Shown: positions 27,165-33,047 of the stretch, one piece after another | Layout: each line of letters begins with the position of its first letter | Numbering within the stretch: position 1 is the stretch's first letter | From: Comamonadaceae bacterium | Lineage (GTDB): Bacteria; Pseudomonadota; Gammaproteobacteria; Burkholderiales; Burkholderiaceae_C | Direction of reading: 5' to 3' | Assembly: GCA_947485165.1 (NCBI GenBank) | Contig: CANKRG010000022.1 | Span: 1 to 33,047 of the forward strand | Length of the DNA stretch: 33,047 nt | Made by a program: the position numbers and the translations under genes | Notes under the pieces: generated by a model | The model's database searches: none | What the model saw: only the letters and a program-made list of their open reading frames with translations | What the model was told of the DNA's origin: nothing

Positions 27165-28115
27165 TTATTCGATGTTTTGTACCTGCTCGCGCATTTGCTC
27201 GATGAGAACTTTCATGCCAACTGAAATGCGGGTCAATTCCAAAACAGAGGACTTTGCGCCCAAGGTGTTGGCTTCTCGGTGCAACTCTTGAATCAAAAAG
27301 TCCAGCTTTTTCCCCATTTCGCCGCCCTGGATGAGAATTCGTCCAATTTCATCGATGTGCGAGGCTAAACGTGTCAATTCTTCGGCAACATCGATCCGAA
27401 TCGCAAAAGCGGTGGCTTCGTTGAGGGCTCTGTCCATGGCGACTTGATGGGCTTCTGCCTTGTTTTCAGAGTTTTCCGAGCTTACTGAGTTTCCTGAACT
27501 TCCCGAACCGCCGATAGCCAAAGCCTCTTTCCAGCGGTCCATGAACTTGTTGCGTTGCTGCTCCACCAACATCGGAATGAGCGGCCCGGCCTGCGATGCC
27601 AGCAAGCGCAGCTGCCCCAAGTGCGATTGCAGCATCAGCGTCAGCCGTGCGCCCTCGCGCTCACGCGAGGCCAGCAAATCTCGCACAGCAGATTGCGTCA
27701 ACTGCATCACAGTTTGCGCTGTATCAGCGTTGTTTTTAAACGCATTGCCAGCAGAGCCAGACAAGCGCAACACATCGGCAACGCTGAGGCTGCGCGCATC
27801 TTTCAGGGTCGCTTGAATGTCTTTTTCAATCGTTTGTAGCTGCCCTAAAATCTCTATCGTTGGCCGCGTTGGTAAATTCTGCAAAGAATTTTCAAGCGCA
27901 GCACGTATTTCCACCTTACCGCGTTTGAGATTTGCGGTCACCAATGCTCTGAGCGCGGGCTCGTTTTGCCGCAACTCATCGGGCAACTTGAATGAAAGGT
28001 CTAAAAACCTGCTGTTGACCGACCGAATTTCAATCGAAAGTTGTATTTCTCCCAAAGCGCCACTCACCAAGGCGGTTGCCGTGCTTGCATAGCCGGTCAT
28101 GCTGTAAACTGCCAT
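27165..28115 (-). CDS. yicC: YicC family endoribonuclease
   Basis: A 316-residue protein of the YicC/YloC family, described in E. coli as an endoribonuclease acting on RyhB. It starts MAVYSMTGYAS with a family-typical RSVNSRFLDLSFKLPDELR segment, and ends ATAFAIRIDVAEELTRLASH, then KLDFLIQELHREANTLGAKS. The start at 28115 is preferred: a GGAAA lies upstream, and a longer reading would enter the divergent kinase pseudogene. A Ser/Gly/Asn insert encoded by a 9-bp tandem repeat sits before AMDRALNEATA. Confidence 0.94.
   Translation of the reverse strand: MAVYSMTGYASTATALVSGALGEIQLSIEIRSVNSRFLDLSFKLPDELRQNEPALRALVTANLKRGKVEIRAALENSLQNLPTRPTIEILGQLQTIEKDIQATLKDARSLSVADVLRLSGSAGNAFKNNADTAQTVMQLTQSAVRDLLASREREGARLTLMLQSHLGQLRLLASQAGPLIPMLVEQQRNKFMDRWKEALAIGGSGSSGNSVSSENSENKAEAHQVAMDRALNEATAFAIRIDVAEELTRLASHIDEIGRILIQGGEMGKKLDFLIQELHREANTLGAKSSVLELTRISVGMKVLIEQMREQVQNIE
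27470..27516 (-). repeat. 9-bp tandem repeat within yicC
   Basis: On the coding strand the units are GGAAGTTCA, GGAAACTCA, GTAAGCTCG, GAAAACTCT and GAAAACAAG, encoding GSSGNSVSSENSENK. It falls in a surface-loop-like position and keeps the frame. Confidence 0.7.
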
Positions 28116-28131
28116 TATTAATATTTCCTTT

Positions 28132-28613
28132 ATGACGAAAGCCAAACTTTCCCCACTCCCGCCCAATACGGTGCTGAGTGGGTACGCCATTGTCCGTCAA
28201 GTTTCAGAAGGCGGATTTAGCTTGGTTTATTTGGCCCGCGACCCTCAGAACCTACAGGTTGCCATCAAAGCGTATTTGCCGTCTTCGCACGCATCACGCT
28301 CTGAAGGGCAATTGGCGCCCCAAGTTTTGCCGCGCCTGAGATGTACAAGCGTGACAGCCCGTTGGGCCCGTGGACCGATATGTATGCGATTGGCGCTTGC
28401 ATCTACGCCATGATGCTGGGCTGCCCACCGCCAGAAGTTGTCAAACGCCGCGCTAAGGATCCCGTGCCCGAACTACTCATGCGCAGCGGCACCAGCTACT
28501 CGGACAAGTTGATTGAGGTCGTCGAGTGGTGCATGGCGCTAGACCCCTTGGCAAGGCCACAATCTGTGTTTGAATTGCAAGCTGCATTGGCCAACTACCA
28601 AGCCAGCAATTAA
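28132..28613 (+). pseudogene. Serine/threonine protein kinase remnant with internal deletion and frameshift
   Basis: The first ~63 codons are a kinase N-lobe: SGYAIVRQVSEGGFSLVYLA (glycine loop) and VAIKAYLPSS (the VAIK lysine). From about 28327 the reading frame shifts and continues as a kinase C-lobe: AAPEMYKRD, GPWTDMYAIGACIYAMMLG, VEWCMALDPLARPQSVFELQ. The catalytic loop (HRD-type) and DFG are missing entirely, so roughly 200 codons are lost. The gene starts 16 bp from divergent yicC. It cannot make an active kinase. Confidence 0.88.
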
Positions 28614-28635
28614 GCAGCGGTCTAGCCTGCGAAAA

Positions 28636-28651
28636 CACCCAAAAATGGGTG
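28636..28651 (+). other. Short hairpin between the kinase pseudogene and rph
   Basis: CACCCA pairs with TGGGTG around AAAA. There is no T-run after it, so it is not a clear terminator. Confidence 0.35.
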
Positions 28652-28716
28652 AGCTTCAGTCAGAGCAGGGATAATGGTTAGCTGAATTTCATAAAAACAC
28701 CCCGAAAGTAACCAAA

Positions 28717-29475
28717 ATGACCGCCCCACTATCAGGTTCAGCAAGCCCAGCCAGTTTTGTACGTAGCAGCAACCGCCAAACCCACGAATTGCGCCCCGTC
28801 CGCATCACGCGTAACTACACCAACTACGCCGAAGGCTCCGTGTTGATCGAATTTGGCAACACCAAAGTGCTGTGCAACGCCTCGGTCGAAGAAAAAGTGC
28901 CACCCCACAAGCGCGGCAGCGGCGAAGGCTGGGTCACGGCGGAATACGGCATGTTGCCCCGCGCCACCCACACCCGTAGCGACCGCGAAGCTGCACGCGG
29001 CAAACAAAGTGGCAGAACGCAAGAGATTCAACGCCTGATTGGCCGCTCTTTGCGCGCCGTATTTGACCTGAAAAAGCTGGGCGAACGCACGATTCACTTG
29101 GATTGCGACGTGATTCAGGCCGATGGCGGCACCCGCACCGCCAGCATCACAGGCGCTTTCGTTGCCGCGCAAGATGCGGTGAATGGCTTGATTGCTTCAG
29201 GCAAACTGATTGAGTCGCCGATTCACCAAGCTGTCGCCGCGATTTCCGTCGGTATTGTGCAAGGCACGCCATTGCTCGATTTGGAATACACGGAAGATTC
29301 GGCCTGCGACACCGATATGAACGTGGTCATGACCAGTGCCGGCCATTTCATCGAGGTGCAAGGCACGGCAGAAGGCGTCGCGTTTTCCCGCAAAGAGATG
29401 GATGCGTTGCTGCAATTGGCAGAAAACGGCATTGTTGATTTGATCAACATGCAACAAAATGCACTGAAATCTTAG
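28717..29475 (+). CDS. rph: Ribonuclease PH
   Basis: A 252-residue phosphorolytic 3'-5' exonuclease trimming tRNA precursors. Motifs are [20 protein letters not shown], the phosphate-binding [40 protein letters not shown], and [20 protein letters not shown]. Length is slightly above the usual ~240 because of a ~12-residue N-terminal extension. Confidence 0.96.
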   Translation: MTAPLSGSASPASFVRSSNRQTHELRPVRITRNYTNYAEGSVLIEFGNTKVLCNASVEEKVPPHKRGSGEGWVTAEYGMLPRATHTRSDREAARGKQSGRTQEIQRLIGRSLRAVFDLKKLGERTIHLDCDVIQADGGTRTASITGAFVAAQDAVNGLIASGKLIESPIHQAVAAISVGIVQGTPLLDLEYTEDSACDTDMNVVMTSAGHFIEVQGTAEGVAFSRKEMDALLQLAENGIVDLINMQQNALKS

Positions 29476-29491
29476 GTTAAAGCATTAAAAC

Positions 29492-29530
29492 TGCTATAAA
29501 AATAATAGCATTATGAGAAATAAATACGCT
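29492..29530 (-). repeat. Dispersed AT-rich repeat, intergenic copy between rph and rdgB
   Basis: Read on the minus strand: CTATAGACAGCGTATTTATT, then TCTCATAATGCTATTATTTT and TATAGCA. This matches the copy at 4336 including a degraded 5' flank. Confidence 0.65.
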
Positions 29531-29573
29531 GTCTATAGATCAAAAAACCTTTAAAAAAGCACTTTTAGATAAA

Positions 29574-30179
29574 ATGCAGATGAAACTAGTCCTTGCATCC
29601 AACAACCGCGGCAAATTGGCCGAGTTACAAGCTTTGTTTGCCGGTTTGGCGTTGACCTTGATTCCGCAGTCCAGCCTTGGTGTCAGCGAGGCAGAAGAGC
29701 CATTTCGCACCTTTGTGGAAAACGCTTTGGCGAAAGCCCGCCATGCCAGCGCTGTGACGGGTTTGCCGGCCATTGCCGACGATGCGGGGCTGTGTGTTGA
29801 CGCTTTTGGCGGTTTACCCGGTGTAGACACTGCTTTTTACGCTACAAAATTTGGCTATGCCAAAGGCGACGACAACAACGTCAAAGCCTTGCTGGAGCAG
29901 CTCAATGGTGAGACCAATCGCCGTGCCGCCTTGGTCAGCACCTTGGTCGCTGTGCGGTCCAAAGACGACCCTGAGCCGCTGATCGCGGTCGGTCGTGCAG
30001 TCGGTGACATCACCGAAAAACCGATAGGCATCAACGGCTTTGGCTTCGATCCGGTGATGTACATCCCGCATTTGGGCAAAACTTTCGCCCAATTGAGCGA
30101 TACTGAGAAAAACGCCAACAGCCACCGTGGCAAAGCCGCCCAGCGCATGCTGGCATTGATGCAAGAGAGCTGGTTTTGA
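29574..30179 (+). CDS. rdgB: dITP/XTP pyrophosphatase
   Basis: A 201-residue house-cleaning nucleotidase (HAM1 family). LVLASNNRGKLAELQALF is the substrate motif, FVENALAKARHAS and IADDAGLCVDAFGGLPGVDT the catalytic acids, and GINGFGFDPVMYIP plus KNANSHRGKA the end motifs. The start may be the ATG at 29574 or 29580. It overlaps hemW by 4 bp. Confidence 0.96.
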   Translation: MQMKLVLASNNRGKLAELQALFAGLALTLIPQSSLGVSEAEEPFRTFVENALAKARHASAVTGLPAIADDAGLCVDAFGGLPGVDTAFYATKFGYAKGDDNNVKALLEQLNGETNRRAALVSTLVAVRSKDDPEPLIAVGRAVGDITEKPIGINGFGFDPVMYIPHLGKTFAQLSDTEKNANSHRGKAAQRMLALMQESWF

Positions 30180-31453
30180 GTAAAGTTATTCCCGTAGTTT
30201 TGGCAGCTGAAGAGGCTACAGCCGAAACCACTGCTGCAAAACGGCCTCAGGACATCACCCATTACATGCGCTCTGGCTTGCTACAGCTGGCCGCGCTGCC
30301 GCCGCTGTCTTTGTACATTCACCTGCCATGGTGTTTGAAAAAATGCCCGTATTGCGACTTCAACTCGCATGAGATTCAAGCAGCAGGCTCATCAAACGGG
30401 GCTTTGTCTGCCGAGCTGGAGCAGCGTTATATCGATGCCGTCGTTGCGGATTTAGAGGCTTCTCTTCCGTTAATCTGGGGCCGTCCCGTCCACAGCATTT
30501 TCATAGGTGGCGGTACGCCCAGCTTGTTTTCGCCAGCATCCATTGACCGGCTGCTAGGTGACATACGCGCAAGGGTAAAACTAGACCCGGATTGTGAAAT
30601 TACCCTAGAAGCCAACCCCGGCACATTCGAAAAAGACCGTTTCAAAGCGTTCAGAGCCGCTGGCGTCACACGTTTGTCCATAGGGGTGCAAAGCTTCAAC
30701 GACGCGCATTTGAAGGCTTTAGGCCGCGTGCACGACAGTGCGCAAGCCTTTGCCGCAGTCGAAGAAGCCGCGCAGTCGTTCGATACCTTCAATCTAGACC
30801 TGATGTACGCCTTGCCCGGTCAAACGATTGCCGATTTAGAGCGCGACGTGCAAACCGCCTTGTCCTTAGCGCCACCGCACGTCTCGATTTATCACCTGAC
30901 TATAGAACCCAACACCTATTTCGCCAAATTCCCACCCAAAGTGCCCGAAGAAGACACGGCCTATGCGATGTTGGATAAGTTGACCGAGTTGTTGGGTGCT
31001 GCGGGGCTGGAACGCTACGAAGTCTCCGCCTACGCCAAAGCCGGTCACCGTTGCTGGCACAATCTCAATTACTGGCAATTTGGCGATTATTTGGGGCTGG
31101 GCGCTGGTGCGCACAGCAAACTCAGCTTTGCGCACCGGGTGGTGCGGCAAGTGCGTTACCGTGAACCCAAGTTGTACATGCAGCATGCCTTGGCGGGCAA
31201 TGCGGTGACGCAAGACAACGACATCAAACACAAAGAACTGGCTTTTGAGTTCATGCTCAACGCGCTGCGTTTGAAAGAGGGCTTTGATCCGATGCTGTTC
31301 TTCGAGCGCACCGGCTTGGCTTTGTCGGCTTTACAGCCTGGTTTACAGCAAGCAATTGAGAAAAACCTGTTAATTCAAACCCCCAAAAGCATCAAACCCA
31401 CTGAGCGCGGCTTTGATTTTTTGAGTGATTTGCAGGAACTGTTTTTGGGTTAA
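30176..31453 (+). CDS. hemW: HemW, radical SAM haem chaperone
   Basis: A 425-residue protein of the former oxygen-independent coproporphyrinogen oxidase-like group. LYIHLPWCLKKCPYCDFNSH holds the CxxxCxxC radical SAM cluster motif. IFIGGGTPSLFSP, EITLEANPGTFE, GVTRLSIGVQSFND and NLDLMYALPGQT follow in family order. I kept the TTG start at 30176, because TTGA overlaps the rdgB stop. The in-frame ATG at 30266 would give 395 residues and still contain every motif, so the true start is open. Confidence 0.93.
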   Translation: MSKVIPVVLAAEEATAETTAAKRPQDITHYMRSGLLQLAALPPLSLYIHLPWCLKKCPYCDFNSHEIQAAGSSNGALSAELEQRYIDAVVADLEASLPLIWGRPVHSIFIGGGTPSLFSPASIDRLLGDIRARVKLDPDCEITLEANPGTFEKDRFKAFRAAGVTRLSIGVQSFNDAHLKALGRVHDSAQAFAAVEEAAQSFDTFNLDLMYALPGQTIADLERDVQTALSLAPPHVSIYHLTIEPNTYFAKFPPKVPEEDTAYAMLDKLTELLGAAGLERYEVSAYAKAGHRCWHNLNYWQFGDYLGLGAGAHSKLSFAHRVVRQVRYREPKLYMQHALAGNAVTQDNDIKHKELAFEFMLNALRLKEGFDPMLFFERTGLALSALQPGLQQAIEKNLLIQTPKSIKPTERGFDFLSDLQELFLG

Positions 31454-31802
31454 TACGGATTGGCCGCAGTACGGCAAACTCTACCTGGTTCACCATAGTT
31501 GAAAGGTAGTTATACATATCCCATTCGCAAGCCATGGATAAATCAGATTTTAGGACGGGAGTAGTCACACTAGTAACACCTTTGCTGCTACTTAGAACGT
31601 AAGCGCCCAGCCAACCCATCTTGAGCGGGGTCGATTTATCTCGCAAGATCGTGTCCACGCAACCAATCGTGGACACCATACTCAAAGACACCCAGCCGCG
31701 CGCAGGTGTCTGTAAAAATCATCCTTGTCGGCAAAGACACCGTGTCATTGCGGCACTGGTCCGTATTGGTCTTGACCCCGTAACCCAGTACCGTCGGTAT
31801 GT
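31454..31802. other. Gene-poor stretch after hemW with decayed sequence
   Basis: No convincing gene is seen. Short open frames on both strands do not resemble known proteins. The stretch contains a perfect inverted repeat at 31651-31676. A possible frameshifted trace of a rhodanese-like domain (KIILVGKDT in one frame, HRVIAALVRIGLD in the next) lies near 31715-31790. Confidence 0.5.
31651..31676. repeat. Perfect 9-bp inverted repeat
   Basis: GTGTCCACG and CGTGGACAC are separated by 8 nt. TGTCCACG is a sequence type met at ends of IS3-family elements, so this may be a scar of abutting element ends or an operator. Confidence 0.6.
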
Positions 31803-31910
31803 TTAATTTACCGCTCGTTTCTCCCTGAACAGCTTGGGTGGCACGTAGCCCAAAGCGCTGTGCGGGTGATAAGGGTAATCGTCCCCTAGACCATCAACTG
31901 ACTTCATCAT
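31803..31910 (-). pseudogene. IS3-family transposase OrfB C-terminal fragment
   Basis: The minus strand reads DDYPYHPHSALGYVPPKLFR, then EKRAVN and a stop. The PHSALGYVPP motif is the end of IS3-type OrfB integrases (usual form YNxxRPHSALGY). Only about 35 codons are open; the DDE region is absent. It is a degenerate remnant. Confidence 0.75.
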
Positions 31911-32162
31911 TGGCAATGCTCTGAAACTTAGAGAATATGGTGCCATGAGCAAGAAATTAAACCGTTTTAAACGAAGGTGCCTGTGTTATTTGATAGGGGT
32001 CAGTGTATTGATTTGAGAAGGCCTCAGGTGTGCGGTTTGGCCTCATTGAAATTCAAGCCGATAACCCTTGGTAATCGACTTTAAAAAATACGATTGGATT
32101 ACTGGCTACGCTATGCCTAGCATAGGGCATCGTAAATTTGTGCCTGCTCAAGGCCCGCCGTC
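31911..32162. other. Non-coding stretch upstream of the sulfatase gene
   Basis: No gene is recognised. It contains a perfect 6-bp palindrome CTATGC-CTA-GCATAG at 32111-32125, about 40 bp before the sulfatase start, which could be an operator. Confidence 0.4.
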
Positions 32163-32924
32163 ATGACTCAACGCGTCAAGAACATACTCTTCATCATGTC
32201 TGATCAGCTGCGTGCCGATCACCTGTCTTGCTATGGGCACCCCAAGCTGCAGACACCCCATCTGGATGGGCTGGCCAAGCGGGGCGTGATTTTTGACAAC
32301 GCCTATGTGCAGTCTCCCGTGTGCGGGCCTTCTCGCATGAGCTATTACACCGGTCGCTACATGCATTCGCACGGCGTCAGCTGGAATTTTGTGCCGCTCA
32401 AAGCAGGCGAGATGACACTGGGTGACCACCTGCGGCCACTGGGTGTGCGTTCGGTGTTGATTGGCAAGACCCACATGCGCGGTGATTCGTCCGGCATGTC
32501 CCGTTTGGGTATCGATCCCGAATCGCAAATAGGTGTCCGCATCGCCGAATGCGGTTTTGACCCTTACGAGCGCGACGACGGCATTCATCCGTTTTCTGGC
32601 CATGACCCCGACCCCAACTACAACCTCTACCTGCGCAAGCAAGGCTTCGGGGGCGATAACCCTTGGGAGGAATGGGCCAATACCGTGGTGGACGAGCAAG
32701 GACAGTTCCGCTCGGGTTGGTACCTGAAGTACAGCCATTTGCCTGCCCGCATCCCCAATGAACATTCAGAGACGCCCTACACCACGCGCCGGGCCATGGA
32801 CTTCATGCGCGAGGCGGGAGATCAGCCTTGGGTCGCACACTTGTCTTTCATCAAGCCCCACTGGCCCTATGTGGTGCCCAAGCCTTATGCCGGCATGTTC
32901 AAGCCCAAGGATGCACTGTGTTGA
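32163..32924 (+). pseudogene. Sulfatase-family hydrolase, truncated by an insertion sequence
   Basis: 253 residues of an alkaline-phosphatase-fold sulfatase. Metal-ligand region ILFIMSDQLRADHLSCYG, then TPHLDGLAKRGVIFDNAY. The active-site signature is SPVCGPSRMSYYTGRYMHSH, where the Cys would become formylglycine, followed by SVLIGKTHM. Family members are about 450-550 residues; this frame stops after SFIKPHWPYVVPKPYAGMF at a TGA that belongs to the element starting near 32917. The C-terminal half, with the remaining metal ligands, is lost or lies beyond the element. It could also be a phosphonate monoester hydrolase-like enzyme. Confidence 0.85.
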
Positions 32925-33047
32925 ATCTCACTCCAAATTGACCCCTTTGATGCATTAATTTTCATTCAAATTTGACCCCTGTTAGAAACACTGTGCGTAG
33001 TAGTTATGCACAGGAGACAGGAGTGATCAAAGTGGGAACCTTAGCAA
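32917..33047 (+). mobile_element. Left end of an IS21-family-like element (runs off the window)
   Basis: The end begins near TGTTGAATC at 32919 (possibly 32917). Two internal direct repeats follow, CAAATTGACCCCT (32934-32946) and CAAATTTGACCCCT (32967-32980), as in the multiple terminal repeats of IS21 elements. A short leader with AGGAG and the start of a reading frame follow. Neither the target duplication nor the right end is visible. Confidence 0.7.
33023..33047 (+). CDS. Start of a putative IstA-type transposase (partial)
   Basis: GTG at 33023, preceded by AGGAG at 33012-33016, opens a frame reading MIKVGTLA to the window edge. Its position just inside the element end fits istA. Eight codons cannot prove it. 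Confidence 0.5.

Noticed and set aside
31690-31806. Intact small gene with rhodanese resemblance
   Set aside because: Similarity is weak, split over two frames and without an active-site Cys; kept only as a possible trace.

Overview
The window looks like a chromosomal segment of a betaproteobacterium, most likely order Burkholderiales and close to Comamonadaceae. The evidence is gene order: lolB-ispE-tRNA-Gln-prs-rplY-pth, mutM-mutY, rapZ-recN-nadK next to hrcA, greB facing spoT-rpoZ-gmk-yicC, and rph-rdgB-hemW are neighbourhoods I know from that group. Nearly all of it is conserved housekeeping DNA. The accessory parts are the left edge and the last ~1.6 kb. The family assignments come from recognising motifs in the translations; no database search was run.

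Left edge (1-3885): a selenoneine-type selenium metabolite cluster. A partial senA (EgtB/SenA-like iron enzyme, minus strand, running off the window) is divergent from senB (selenosugar-synthase-type glycosyltransferase) and senC (selenophosphate synthetase fused to an FAD oxidoreductase). Then follow a small unrecognised gene, an esterase, ftsY, a divergent pair of M16 peptidase-family genes, rsmD, coaD and a YfhL-type ferredoxin.

Middle (10.7-23.7 kb): a minus-strand block TPR protein-lolB-ispE-tRNA-Gln-prs-rplY-pth, then the plus-strand repair pair mutM-mutY, a minus-strand rapZ-recN-nadK run with stop/start overlaps, then hrcA, a CAT-anticodon tRNA and greB.

Right part (23.7-31.5 kb): spoT, rpoZ, gmk and yicC on the minus strand; a kinase pseudogene with a large internal deletion; and rph, rdgB and hemW on the plus strand. 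The end (31.5-33.0 kb) is a decayed mobile-element zone: an IS3-type transposase fragment, inverted repeats, and a sulfatase gene cut short by what looks like the left end of an IS21-family element.

The most unusual thing seen is a short AT-rich dispersed repeat (core CGTATTTATTGCCT, then GCTATT and often TATAGCA). At least eight diverged copies can be recognised. Three are intergenic. Five lie in frame inside protein-coding sequence: senA, ftsY, the signal peptide of an M16 gene, the lipobox of lolB, and the C-terminal tail of recN. This resembles in principle the Rickettsia palindromic elements. Other structures worth a look are a triple hairpin array just 3' of tRNA-Gln with a compensated base-pair change, and a 12-bp tandem repeat that multiplies the start codons of mutY.
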